Assembly (NCBI RefSeq): GCF_938010505.1
Contig: NZ_CALLVP010000054.1
Location: 1-33,500, forward strand
DNA: 33,500 nt
Direction: 5' to 3'
From: an uncultured Veillonella sp.
GTDB lineage: Bacteria > Bacillota > Negativicutes > Veillonellales > Veillonellaceae
Shown here: in pieces, positions 17,508 through 25,543 of the stretch
How the letters are laid out: every line of letters begins with the position of its first letter
Position numbering within the stretch: the stretch's first letter is position 1
Made by a program: the position numbers and the translations under genes
The notes under the pieces: model-generated
What the model was told of the DNA's origin: nothing
Databases searched by the model: none
Seen by the model: only the letters and a program-made list of their open reading frames with translations

Positions 17508-17546
17508 AAAGTACCATTACTTTTAATTAAAAGGTAATGGTGCTTT
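17508..17546 (-). promoter_or_regulatory. intercistronic hairpin between transporter gene and pxpB
   Basis: ACCATTAC/GTAATGGT arms, extended by AAAG/CTTT outside and TTTT/AAAA inside, form a long stem-loop just upstream of the pxpB RBS. No long U-tract follows, so a processing or mRNA-stability element is more likely than a full terminator. Confidence 0.5.
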
Positions 17547-17559
17547 CACAGATATCAAA

Positions 17560-18756
17560 TTAACCAAGTAACTTAGCAATGCCCTTTAAAGATGTAACAC
17601 CAATATAAGATGTTACAAGCACTACAATCCAACCGGTATAATATAAAAGTTTATTGTGTTTGTATGCCCCTACGATTTCGGATTTATGAGTAGCAACGAG
17701 CATAACTGCCAACGTAACAGGCAAGATTAGACCGTTTACAGAGCCCGCTAAAATCAATAGTGATGCTGGTTTACCAATAAAGATTAAGATACATGTAGAA
17801 ATAAAAATAAACACCATAATAGTCAATTTTTCATTTCGCTCTACAATCTTAAACAATGTTTTTAAGAAGGATACTGATGTGTAGGCAGCCCCTACTACAG
17901 AGGTCAATGCAGCACAGAAGAACACTATACCAAATAATTTATGTCCGATTTCACCAGCGCCGAGAAGAAATGCGGAACCAGCTGGATCCTTAGAGTCTAG
18001 TACATAACCCATAGATACCACACCAAGAACAGCTAAGAACAATAATATACGAACTAGGGCATCAACAGACATGCCCATAATCGCTGCACGACGTACATCC
18101 TTTAAATGTTCTTGACCTGTAATACCAGCATCAATGAGGCGATGACCACCAGAGAATGTTATATATCCACCTACGGTACCTCCAATAAGAGTTATCGTAG
18201 CAAGCCACGGATAATTCGTAGGTACTATCGCATGAGTTACTGCTGTCCCTACTGGAGGATTTGTTGAAAGGGCTACGTAAGCGATAAGAACAAGCATAAC
18301 AGTACCGAGTACTTTAGCCGTATTATCTAAAACACCACCCATCTTCTTAGATGTAAATAGTAAGATACCCAAGATACCGCTAATAGCGGCCGCTGTTGTT
18401 GTGTCGATACCAAATATAATATTGAGGCCCATAGAAGCACCACCAATATTACCGATATTAAAGGCCAAGCCACCAAGGGAAATTAAAAATGCCACTATAT
18501 AACCAAGGCCTGGCAATACCTTATTCGCAATATCTTGACCACGCATTTGGGATACACCAATAATCGTCCACACATTAAGCTGTGCAATAATAGAGAAAAT
18601 AACGGATACAACGATAGCAAATGCAAAGTCTGCTTTCAACTCATTTGTAAATGCTGCCGTTTGTAACATAAAGCCAGGTCCAATGGAAGACGTGGCCATT
18701 AAGAAAGCTGCCCCTAATAGGACAGAGAAACTCGCTTTACCTGTAATTGGTTTCAT
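17560..18756 (-). CDS. NRAMP-related membrane transporter of the 5-oxoprolinase operon (YcsG-like)
   Basis: A 398-aa protein with about eleven transmembrane segments of the NRAMP/APC fold. The first helix reads LLGAAFLMATSSIGPGFMLQTAAF, and the sixth-helix region reads TLIGGTVGGYITFSGGHRLIDAG. In true NRAMP metal importers these helices carry DPGN and MPH, whose Asp, Asn and Met bind the metal. Here they are GPGF and GGY, so the metal site is absent. B. subtilis ycsG occupies an equivalent place beside ycsF, kipI and kipA. Import of 5-oxoproline or a related compound is a reasonable inference but unproven. ATG 18756 is chosen because GGAGG precedes it; the in-frame GTG 18768 overlaps that site. 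Confidence 0.8.
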   Translation of the reverse strand: MKPITGKASFSVLLGAAFLMATSSIGPGFMLQTAAFTNELKADFAFAIVVSVIFSIIAQLNVWTIIGVSQMRGQDIANKVLPGLGYIVAFLISLGGLAFNIGNIGGASMGLNIIFGIDTTTAAAISGILGILLFTSKKMGGVLDNTAKVLGTVMLVLIAYVALSTNPPVGTAVTHAIVPTNYPWLATITLIGGTVGGYITFSGGHRLIDAGITGQEHLKDVRRAAIMGMSVDALVRILLFLAVLGVVSMGYVLDSKDPAGSAFLLGAGEIGHKLFGIVFFCAALTSVVGAAYTSVSFLKTLFKIVERNEKLTIMVFIFISTCILIFIGKPASLLILAGSVNGLILPVTLAVMLVATHKSEIVGAYKHNKLLYYTGWIVVLVTSYIGVTSLKGIAKLLG

Positions 18757-18898
18757 AGGAACCTCCACATATAATAATTAATCTATGTCATACTTAGTGC
18801 TTAAAGCTCATACTTACATGTAATACTCACTTTTAATACTTATATTTGCATTTCCTGTTGGTATTAATTAAGCATTTATTTTAATGTATTTAATAGTT

Positions 18899-19666
18899 TT
18901 ATCGGTATTGAAAATTCGCCACCGTTACACCAGCTTTTGTGAGCCCCTCCCGAATATACCTTGTGAAAGCTATCGCTTCAGGGTTATCACCATGAACACA
19001 TACGGAATCGGCCACAATATCAATGGTCTTCCCAGTATTAGTAACAACCTTACCCTTTGTAATCATCATGAGAACTCGGTCTAAAGCCTCTTGCGGGTCT
19101 TTAATGAAAGCACCTACTTCTGTACGAGGGACCAATGTTCCCTCCTCTGTATAGCCACGATCGGCAAACACTTCCTGTATAACAGGAATACCTCGTCGCT
19201 GTGCCTCTTGAGCAATATAGCTACCACTCAATACCATGGCCGCTATATTAGGATTTACCGCTTGTAAACCATCTAAAATTGCATCGGCTAGTACAGGCGT
19301 AACACAGGCTGTATTGTAAAAAGCACCATGTAGTTTCATATGCTGTAAACTAATGTCATAACTGTCACAAAAAGCTTGAAGTGCACCTAGTTGGTACATC
19401 ATATAGGCTTTTGCCTCAGCAGGATTTACTGCCATCACACGACGACCAAATCCCATCAGATCTGGATAACCAGGATGCGCCCCTACAGCAACGCCTTTTT
19501 CCTTACATATGCGGACAGTCGCATCCATAATAAGAGGATCTCCAGCGTGCCAACCACAAGCAATATTAGCACTTGTTACATGATTTAATACTTCACTATC
19601 CATGCCTAATGTATAGTTACCAAAACTTTCACCTAAATCACTATTTAAATCTACATAATGAGACAT
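18899..19666 (-). CDS. pxpA: 5-oxoprolinase subunit PxpA (LamB/YcsF family)
   Basis: A 255-aa LamB/YcsF protein, the A subunit of the ATP-dependent 5-oxoprolinase. The family signature is intact: VDLNSDLGESFGNY at the N-terminus, TSANIACGWHAGDP, GVAVGAHPGYPDLMGFGRR, the MKLHGAFYNTA motif, and EVFADRGYTEEGTLVPR followed by VCVHGDNPEAI. It is the first gene of the operon pxpA-transporter-pxpB-pxpC. A 142-nt gap separates it from the transporter gene; a further promoter there cannot be excluded. RBS GGAGAGG. The operon recycles 5-oxoproline, formed spontaneously from glutamine and glutamate, to glutamate. Confidence 0.93.
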   Translation of the reverse strand: MSHYVDLNSDLGESFGNYTLGMDSEVLNHVTSANIACGWHAGDPLIMDATVRICKEKGVAVGAHPGYPDLMGFGRRVMAVNPAEAKAYMMYQLGALQAFCDSYDISLQHMKLHGAFYNTACVTPVLADAILDGLQAVNPNIAAMVLSGSYIAQEAQRRGIPVIQEVFADRGYTEEGTLVPRTEVGAFIKDPQEALDRVLMMITKGKVVTNTGKTIDIVADSVCVHGDNPEAIAFTRYIREGLTKAGVTVANFQYR

Positions 19667-19731
19667 ATACTATTACCTCTCCATCTTCATTTATTTTATA
19701 AATTCTATAGAATATCGAATTTAATGATACG

Positions 19732-19762
19732 ATTATACTAAATAAATCGATGTGTTAGCAAT
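19732..19762 (-). promoter_or_regulatory. promoter of the pxp operon
   Basis: On the minus strand TTGCTA (19757-19762), a long 19-nt spacer, and a consensus TATAAT (19732-19737). The -10 is good; the -35 assignment is weaker because of the spacing. Confidence 0.45.
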
Positions 19763-19798
19763 GATTTTTATCACGTATACAAAATTCTTTTATAACTA

Positions 19799-19829
19799 AA
19801 AAAACCACAAGATTTTAATCTTGTGGTTT
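19799..19829 (-). terminator. terminator of the thi operon
   Basis: AAACCACAAGATT (19802-19814) and its complement (19817-19829) form a tight stem. It is followed on the minus strand by a run of seven Ts, 19 nt after the thiE-fragment stop codon. Confidence 0.92.
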
Positions 19830-19847
19830 GTATATAAACTCAATTTT

Positions 19848-20123
19848 TTATCTGACTCTACTATATCCAGTCATAAGCTCACAAACCGTATTTTGTATAT
19901 TGTCCGACTCTGTTATTTCAGAAACGGCACAAATAAAATCGGGATGCGCTTGCCAAACGATATCAGCATTTGTCGTTTTAATCCCTCCAATGGCGACAAT
20001 GGGAACCTTACTAAATTGCTTTGCCCAATATACATAAGAAATTCCTACAGGATTAGCATTGGGTTTTGTCTGTGTAGAAAAAATATGCCCTACCCCAATA
20101 TTACCTATAGTAAATGTATCCAA
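19848..20123 (-). pseudogene. C-terminal fragment of thiamine phosphate synthase (ThiE/TenI family)
   Basis: The 91 codons match only the last 40 per cent of ThiE/TenI TIM barrels (normal length about 200-220 aa). IGNIGVGHIFSTQTKPNANPVG corresponds to the GxGPxFxTxTKxxAxPxG phosphate/pyrophosphate loop, and VPIVAIGGIKTTNA to the xVAIGGIxxxN strand. The N-terminal half, including the pyrimidine-binding part, is missing and not found nearby. The only plausible start is TTG 20123, 11 nt from an AGGAGG that lies inside the last codons of thiS. It is probably a deletion remnant; a short functional protein is conceivable but could not form a complete barrel alone. Confidence 0.75.
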
Positions 20124-20127
20124 TATA

Positions 20128-20325
20128 TCAATTACCTCCTACAAAGCTAACGATCTCTAATCTATCAGCAGCCGTTAATTTAGTGGTTGTATATGTTTCC
20201 TTACTAATAATCTCTCCATTAAGCTCAACTACAAAGTGTTTACCAGAATAGCCTAATTCATCAAGAACCAAATGAAGTTGCTCACCTACAACATGCTTTG
20301 GTTCTCCATTAACAATCAAATCCAT
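20128..20325 (-). CDS. thiS: sulfur carrier protein ThiS
   Basis: A 65-aa ubiquitin-fold protein (MDLIVNGEPKHV... ADRLEIVSFVGGN). ThiS carries sulfur as a C-terminal thiocarboxylate for thiazole formation, and normally ends exactly in Gly-Gly so that ThiF can adenylate it. Here one residue, Asn, follows the Gly-Gly. Either it must be trimmed or the protein is not a standard carrier. RBS GGGAGGT. It lies 23 nt downstream of thiC. thiG, thiF and thiH are not in this operon. The gga-ggt codons for Gly-Gly double as the AGGAGGT Shine-Dalgarno sequence in front of the thiE fragment. Confidence 0.85.
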   Translation of the reverse strand: MDLIVNGEPKHVVGEQLHLVLDELGYSGKHFVVELNGEIISKETYTTTKLTAADRLEIVSFVGGN

Positions 20326-20348
20326 AATGACCTCCCATATGAAAAAGC

Positions 20349-21653
20349 TTATAAAATATCAATATATTCTTCTTGTAAAGCTTTATTCATACTGCGTACA
20401 GCACAAAACTTGCCACACATCGAACAGGTTTCACTATGGTCTTCCTCCGGTGCTCTACTTTCACGAATAGAACGAGCCCGTTCAGGATCAAGGGCACAAG
20501 CATATTGTGCCTCCCAGTCGAGGACTTGACGAGCCTTAGCCATGGTGTCATCTATATCTCTTGCATTAGGAATACCACGAGCAATATCTGCAGCATGCGC
20601 CGCTATTTTGAAAGCCATAATTCCATCTTTTACATCATCTGCATTTGGTAAGGCTAAATGTTCAGCTGGTGTAACATAGCACAAGAATGACGCCCCATGC
20701 ATACCCGCTACAGCCCCACCAATGGCAGCTGTAATATGATCATAACCAGGAGCAATATCTGTTACGAGCGGTCCCAATACATAGAAGGGCGCTCCATCAC
20801 ACAAGGACTCTTGTATTTCCATATTCATTTGTATTTGATGTAAAGGTACATGCCCAGGTCCTTCAATCATGGCTTGTACACCATGTTGTTTCGCTCGTTT
20901 TGCCAATTCACCAAGCCTTACAAGCTCTTCAATTTGGCACACATCAGTTGAATCCGCCAAGCAACCTGGACGACAAGCATCACCTAAAGACAAAGTAACA
21001 TCATATTCTTTGCAAATCTTTAAGATTTCATCAAAGTATTCATAGAATGGATTTTCATGGCCTGTCATGCTCATCCATGCAAATACCAAACTCCCTCCGC
21101 GGCTAACAATATTAAGCATCCGTTTATGATTCTTGATTTGATCTATTGTTTTCCTCGTAATACCACTGTGGATAGTAATAAAATCTACACCATCTTGAGC
21201 GTGTAATCGGATAGTATCCAAGAAGTCTTGAGCCGTTAATTCGCCCAAATCTTTTTGATGATGAATGACACTATCATAGATAGGTACCGTACCAATCATT
21301 ACTGGCGATGTCTCGATTAATTTACGTCTAAAAATACGAGTGTCACCATGAGTGGAAAGGTCCATAATCGACTCTGCTCCAAGTCGAATAGCTCGATTAA
21401 CCTTTTCAATCTCACTATCATAATCAGTAACGTCTTTCGATGTACCTAAATTAACATTGACTTTTGTTCTTAAACGCTTACCAATTCCCTCAGGCGAAAT
21501 GCTATTATGCTGCTTGTTACAAGGGATAACAACCTTTCCTGCTGCCACTAGGGAACGTAACACCTCTTCATCCATACGTTCTTTTTCCGCGACTACTTTC
21601 ATTTCCTTCGTAACTACGCCAGCTACAGCCGATTCCAATTGTGTCATAAACAT
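20349..21653 (-). CDS. thiC: phosphomethylpyrimidine synthase ThiC
   Basis: A 434-aa radical-SAM enzyme converting aminoimidazole ribotide to hydroxymethylpyrimidine phosphate in thiamine synthesis. It is the short form, without the extra N-terminal domain of the roughly 600-aa enzymes. Recognisable blocks are KVNVNLGTSKD, ESIMDLSTHGD, the DFITIHSGIT segment, LSLGDACRPGC, EGPGHVPL and PLVTDIAPGYDHITAAIGGA. The noncanonical C-terminal cluster motif CSMCGKFC (Cx2Cx4C) holds the [4Fe-4S] cluster. ATG 21653 is used (AGGAGG 8 nt upstream); a second in-frame ATG two codons on is less well spaced. Expression is set by the TPP riboswitch in its leader. Confidence 0.97.
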   Translation of the reverse strand: MFMTQLESAVAGVVTKEMKVVAEKERMDEEVLRSLVAAGKVVIPCNKQHNSISPEGIGKRLRTKVNVNLGTSKDVTDYDSEIEKVNRAIRLGAESIMDLSTHGDTRIFRRKLIETSPVMIGTVPIYDSVIHHQKDLGELTAQDFLDTIRLHAQDGVDFITIHSGITRKTIDQIKNHKRMLNIVSRGGSLVFAWMSMTGHENPFYEYFDEILKICKEYDVTLSLGDACRPGCLADSTDVCQIEELVRLGELAKRAKQHGVQAMIEGPGHVPLHQIQMNMEIQESLCDGAPFYVLGPLVTDIAPGYDHITAAIGGAVAGMHGASFLCYVTPAEHLALPNADDVKDGIMAFKIAAHAADIARGIPNARDIDDTMAKARQVLDWEAQYACALDPERARSIRESRAPEEDHSETCSMCGKFCAVRSMNKALQEEYIDIL

Positions 21654-21696
21654 TTTTACATCCTCCTATATAAAAGACATATATAGTTAGGTATGC

Positions 21697-21731
21697 AAAA
21701 ACGGGTATCGAACAAAATGATCGATACCCGT
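21697..21731 (-). terminator. riboswitch-controlled terminator (expression platform)
   Basis: ACGGGTATCGA (21701-21711) and TCGATACCCGT (21721-21731) form an 11-bp stem followed on the minus strand by TTTTTGC. It sits between the TPP aptamer and thiC, so TPP binding would favour this hairpin and stop transcription before the gene. Confidence 0.9.
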
Positions 21732-21742
21732 ATTAAGTATTA

Positions 21743-21831
21743 GCGTGCTTCCTACGCGGGCATAATCCCGATCAGGTATAAAGGTCAGGTGCTCGCAGCC
21801 CTTTCTCAGCCTATATAATAGGCTCCCTTGC
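21743..21831 (-). ncRNA. TPP riboswitch (THI element)
   Basis: The minus strand shows the conserved order GGGAGCC, GGCTGAGAAAGGG, ACCTGACCTTTATACCTGATC, GGGATTATGCCCGCGTAGGAAGC. The CTGAGA (P2/J) and the CCTGATC...TAATGCCnGCGTAGGGA-type segments identify a thiamine pyrophosphate aptamer. It lies upstream of thiC with a terminator behind it, so the operon is switched off when TPP is plentiful. Confidence 0.96.
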
Positions 21832-21857
21832 ATACTCACTATATAATTATGCTATTA

Positions 21858-21885
21858 ATATTACTACTTTATTCAGATTTGTCAA
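21858..21885 (-). promoter_or_regulatory. promoter of the thi operon
   Basis: On the minus strand a consensus TTGACA (21880-21885), 16-nt spacer, TAATAT (21858-21863), about 27 nt upstream of the aptamer. No terminator is visible between the clpL stop (21917) and this promoter, so clpL read-through would also pass the riboswitch. Confidence 0.7.
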
Positions 21886-21916
21886 ATGATTATTCTGACA
21901 CGTATACATCTGTTAT

Positions 21917-24070
21917 TTATTTCTCAGCCTTATCTTGGTCTTTACTATCATCGGAATCTGCTTTTTCAGAGATTACAATATGCCCATCCTTAACATCTGC
22001 AAGCAAGTGTTTAGCATCGATGTGATCCAAGTAGAAGTCAGTTACATTATCGCGGATTTCAGATTCGATAACACGACGTAATGGACGAGCGCCCATAGTT
22101 TTGTCATACCCTTGTTCCATCAACAATTCTTTAGCTGCATCTGTTACATCAAGAGTGATGTCTTTTTTAGCTAAAGTTTTATTCACTTGATCAAGCATCA
22201 AATCTACAATTTTTTTCAAATCTTCTTTGCTCAATTGATTGAACTCGATAACTGCGTTGAAACGGTTCAAGAATTCTGGACGGAAGAATGGAGCAATGCG
22301 TTCCATTACATCTACTTTATTTTCATCATCATTGTCACTACCATAACCGAAACCTGCATTGGATGTAGCGATGATAACGGTATTTTTAAAGTTTACTGTG
22401 TTACCCTGACCATCTGTTAAGCGACCATCATCCAATACTTGAAGAAGTAATGTAATAACTTGAGGATCTGCTTTTTCGATTTCGTCGAATAATACGATAG
22501 AATAAGGATTACGACGTACGCGTTCAGTCAATGTGTTAGAGTTATCTTCGTAACCAACATAACCAGCTGTAGCACCAATTAATTTAGATACGGCTGTGCG
22601 ATCACTGTATTCGGACATATCCAAACGAATGATTGCATCTTTGTTACCGAACATATCTAGAGCTAATTGTTTAGCTAATTCTGTCTTACCAACACCTGTA
22701 GGTCCTACGAATAAGAAGCTCCCAATTGGGCGGTTGCCTTCATCAAAGCCTGCGCGGTTACGACGAATTGCTTTAGATACAGCTTCTACGGCTTTATCTT
22801 GACCAATTACATGAGCTTCTAAACGAGATTTCATGTCTTTCAAGCGCTCGATATCGGATGCACCCATTTGAGATACAGGAATACCAGTCATTCTTTCAAC
22901 GGCTTCTGCTACGTCGTTTACTTGAGCTACCACCTTTTGATTTTCTGTATGGTTATCAAGCTCTGCTTGTAACTTTTGAATACGCATTTTTTCATTAATC
23001 GCAGATTCATAGTCTTCTTTTTGAGCATATTCCTCTTGTTTTGCTTTAGCATCAGCAATATCTGCTTCCAATGTTTTAATATCTGTTACAGGATGTTGAG
23101 ATGCCAAATGAGCTGCTGTTACATCAATTAAATCAATAGCTTTATCTGGCAAGCTACGTTGTGGAATATACTGTACGGAATAATCTACAGCGGCTTTCAA
23201 CACCGCATCTGGCAATTCAATGTTATGATGCGCTTCGTACAATGGACGAATGCCTTGTAAGATTTTGAAAGTATCTTCTACAGATGGTGCATTGACCTTA
23301 ACTTCATTGAAACGACGAGCAAGAGCTGCGTTTTTCATGATTGTGTTACGGTATTCATCTTGTGTTGTAGCACCGATAACTGTCATTTCACCACGGGACA
23401 AAGCAGGCTTCAAGATATCTGCCAAGCCTTTAGATCCTTGACCATCACCTGTGGACCCAGCACCCAAAATTTGGTGAATTTCATCGAAGAACAAGATAAT
23501 ATTGCCTGCGGCTTTTACCTCTTTAATAAGGTTTTGAATGTTTTCTTCGAAAGAACCACGATATTGAGTACCAGCTTCCAAACCGGAAATATCGATAGAA
23601 ATGATTTCTTTATTTTTAATAGCTGCTGGAACGTCACCATTTACAATAGCTTGTGCCAAACCTTCTACTACTGCAGTTTTACCAACACCAGCATCACCTA
23701 CAAGTACAGGATTATTTTTAGTACGACGCGCCAAGATTTCTGCTGTTTCTTGGATTTCTTTATTTCGACCAATTACAGGATCGAGTTTACCATCACGAGC
23801 TTGCTGAGTTAAGTTTGTCCCCAAACGAGCAAGGATGCCATCTTGTTTAATTTTACCTTGTTGCGCAGCTTGAGCAGCTTGCATTTCCTCATTAGATGGT
23901 AATCGACCAGTTTGACGATAAAACGCAAATTCTTCTGGAGTTACTTCGCGACCATTAATCTTATAACTGCGTCGTTCTGTGGAATAACCACCCATATTCC
24001 CCATCAATTGATTAAACAAATCATTCATGCTAGAAAATTCATTACCAAAGTTGTTAAAGTTGTTGTTCAT
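21917..24070 (-). CDS. clpL: ClpL-type AAA+ ATPase/chaperone (Hsp100)
   Basis: A 717-residue Hsp100 protein with two AAA+ modules. A short Asn/Met-rich N-terminus (MNNNFNNFGNEFSSMNDLFN) replaces the double Clp-N repeat of ClpB/ClpC, and INGREVTPEEFAFYRQTGRLP follows. D1 has Walker A GDAGVGKT (125-132) and Walker B ILFFDEIH. A short UVR-like coiled-coil middle segment lies about 337-372. D2 has Walker A GPTGVGKT (456-463), Walker B VLFDE, and FRPEFLNRF. The Asn-rich start and absence of Clp-N favour ClpL, a stress chaperone thought to act largely without ClpP; ClpE is the alternative. ATG 24070 follows GAGGGGG; the upstream in-frame ATG overlaps poorly. The promoter overlaps a direct repeat, suggesting heat-shock-type repression. 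Confidence 0.85.
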   Translation of the reverse strand: MNNNFNNFGNEFSSMNDLFNQLMGNMGGYSTERRSYKINGREVTPEEFAFYRQTGRLPSNEEMQAAQAAQQGKIKQDGILARLGTNLTQQARDGKLDPVIGRNKEIQETAEILARRTKNNPVLVGDAGVGKTAVVEGLAQAIVNGDVPAAIKNKEIISIDISGLEAGTQYRGSFEENIQNLIKEVKAAGNIILFFDEIHQILGAGSTGDGQGSKGLADILKPALSRGEMTVIGATTQDEYRNTIMKNAALARRFNEVKVNAPSVEDTFKILQGIRPLYEAHHNIELPDAVLKAAVDYSVQYIPQRSLPDKAIDLIDVTAAHLASQHPVTDIKTLEADIADAKAKQEEYAQKEDYESAINEKMRIQKLQAELDNHTENQKVVAQVNDVAEAVERMTGIPVSQMGASDIERLKDMKSRLEAHVIGQDKAVEAVSKAIRRNRAGFDEGNRPIGSFLFVGPTGVGKTELAKQLALDMFGNKDAIIRLDMSEYSDRTAVSKLIGATAGYVGYEDNSNTLTERVRRNPYSIVLFDEIEKADPQVITLLLQVLDDGRLTDGQGNTVNFKNTVIIATSNAGFGYGSDNDDENKVDVMERIAPFFRPEFLNRFNAVIEFNQLSKEDLKKIVDLMLDQVNKTLAKKDITLDVTDAAKELLMEQGYDKTMGARPLRRVIESEIRDNVTDFYLDHIDAKHLLADVKDGHIVISEKADSDDSKDQDKAEK

Positions 24071-24148
24071 ATATTTTACCCCCTCATACATCATAGAGTT
24101 TAACTATTTGACTAATATTATTTTTACTGGGTTTATTTACCCTATGGC

Positions 24149-24180
24149 ATTATAATAACCCTTAAAAGTCAAAAAGTCAA
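24149..24180 (-). promoter_or_regulatory. clpL promoter with overlapping direct-repeat operator
   Basis: On the minus strand TTGACT (24175-24180), 17-nt spacer, TATTAT (24152-24157; overlapping TATAAT 24149-24154). The -35 lies in a tandem AGTCAAAA repeat on the plus strand (AGTCAA at 24167-24172 and 24175-24180), with further GTCAAA-like words nearby. The word resembles a CtsR half-site (GGTCAAA), but the 8-nt period differs from the CtsR box, so the repressor is unassigned. Confidence 0.5.
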
Positions 24181-24231
24181 TAAATCAAAAGATAAATTTT
24201 TAAAATATTTTTGACTTTATATTCTAACAAC

Positions 24232-24280
24232 AAAAAAGTTTGTAATACAATGTAATCTTTCTACATTATATTACAAACTT
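24232..24280 (-). terminator. terminator of the HsdR-N-type gene
   Basis: AAGTTTGTAATA (24236-24247) pairs with TATTACAAACTT (24269-24280), and a nested AATGTA/TACATT extends it. A run of six Ts follows on the minus strand. It starts 17 nt after the stop codon. Confidence 0.88.
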
Positions 24281-24297
24281 AATCAATCCTACTAACT

Positions 24298-25488
24298 TTA
24301 ATAATTATCTAATCGTTTCTTCTTAGAACGTTTCCGTTTTTTATGTTTAACTCGTATTTCATCCCTAAGAATAGCATAACGTAATAAATTTCTTATAAAA
24401 TTTTGCACATCTGTATTACCCCATTCTAACAATCTAGAATTATCTATTGTTCCAAGATTTACTTTATCATTTTGAATTAAGTCTGGTGCTTTCTCTTGTA
24501 TATAATCAATAACAACTTTATGGCTCATAGATCCACCTCTACCAAAGGATAATGCTCCATTATGTGTAACTGTTATCATATTTGTAGCGGAATCATATTC
24601 ACAAAATTTATCCATGTTTAATTGTAAAGAATGATGCCCTTTTTTCTTATTTGTTATGGATATATTCAATTGTGTATTATAATCCCCAATCATACTAAGC
24701 CCACAAATTATATCTTTTCCTTTATTATCTTTTGCGATGAACAAACGAGTCAACTCTTGATAGTTATAACCAGCACTATTACCAAATCGAGTTCGTTTTA
24801 TACCAAAATCCTCTGATACGCCTATTCTCATCAAATCTTCAATACTAATAAAAGACTTAAGTAGAATTAAATTCAAAAAATTAAGTACAAATGATTTTAT
24901 ATCATTTGGAGTGAAATCACCTATATAATGCTCTTTTACAAATGCACGTTGAATATTTTGGGATTTGATATCAAGATAGCTATATGGTTTTACTTGCAAT
25001 AATGTAGTATACTCTACTTTATTGTTTATAAGCTCTATATATGAAGGGATGCCATCAAGCTCTATTGCTAATCCATCATTATATTTATACATCATAATCT
25101 GGCGTCCATTAATTAACATACAATAATTAGCACCTAGAATTTTCTGATACCTTTCTGACTGCTCACGTACTATATAACAGGACACATCCACTTCAGGCGC
25201 CTTACATTCAATTACTAAAAGAGCGTCTTTTTTCTTGTCATCCCGATAAACAACGATATCCGCTCTACCTCGTGCTCCTCGTTTAACATGAGCCATAGAC
25301 TCTTCAACGCTAATCCTCTCAAGTGGCACTCCTAGGTCGCTCTGTAAAAAATGAATTGTTTTTTGCCGTACCACCTCTTCTGGTGTGCATTGGACAAATA
25401 TATTTCGTATAGGATCAGCAAAGGATGTTCCTCCCGGTTTATATTTCTGTAATCTGATACTTTTAAATATCTTTTCTATATTCTCCAC
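24298..25488 (-). CDS. stand-alone HsdR N-terminal-type (HSDR_N_2) nuclease-domain protein
   Basis: A 396-aa protein. Residues about 30-160 match the type I restriction R-subunit N-terminal fold: TPEEVVRQKTIHFLQSDLGVP, a RGRADIVVY strand with the catalytic Asp, and LLVIECKAP supplying the Glu-x-Lys of a PD-(D/E)XK nuclease, then YCMLINGRQIMMYKYN. There is no helicase part and no hsdM or hsdS gene nearby. The remaining 230 residues are unrecognised, and the protein ends in a very basic tail (KHKKRKRSKKKR) that could hold nucleic acid. The start is GTG 25488 behind AAGGGGA. It has its own promoter and terminator. It lies between clpL and an IS200/attachment site, so it may belong to an older island; a defence role is only inferred. 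Confidence 0.75.
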   Translation of the reverse strand: MENIEKIFKSIRLQKYKPGGTSFADPIRNIFVQCTPEEVVRQKTIHFLQSDLGVPLERISVEESMAHVKRGARGRADIVVYRDDKKKDALLVIECKAPEVDVSCYIVREQSERYQKILGANYCMLINGRQIMMYKYNDGLAIELDGIPSYIELINNKVEYTTLLQVKPYSYLDIKSQNIQRAFVKEHYIGDFTPNDIKSFVLNFLNLILLKSFISIEDLMRIGVSEDFGIKRTRFGNSAGYNYQELTRLFIAKDNKGKDIICGLSMIGDYNTQLNISITNKKKGHHSLQLNMDKFCEYDSATNMITVTHNGALSFGRGGSMSHKVVIDYIQEKAPDLIQNDKVNLGTIDNSRLLEWGNTDVQNFIRNLLRYAILRDEIRVKHKKRKRSKKKRLDNY

Positions 25489-25543
25489 AATATAAATCCC
25501 CTTATAACAGCTGTTCGAAATTCATCATTTTTTCATTTTCAAT

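Noticed and set aside
17560..18756. A manganese/iron importer (MntH)
   Set aside because: The fold is NRAMP-like but the DPGN and MPH metal-binding motifs are GPGF and GGY.
24160..24185. A canonical CtsR box at clpL
   Set aside because: The half-sites are AGTCAA with an 8-nt period; the known box needs GGTCAAA-type heptads 10 nt apart. Kept only as an unassigned repeat operator.
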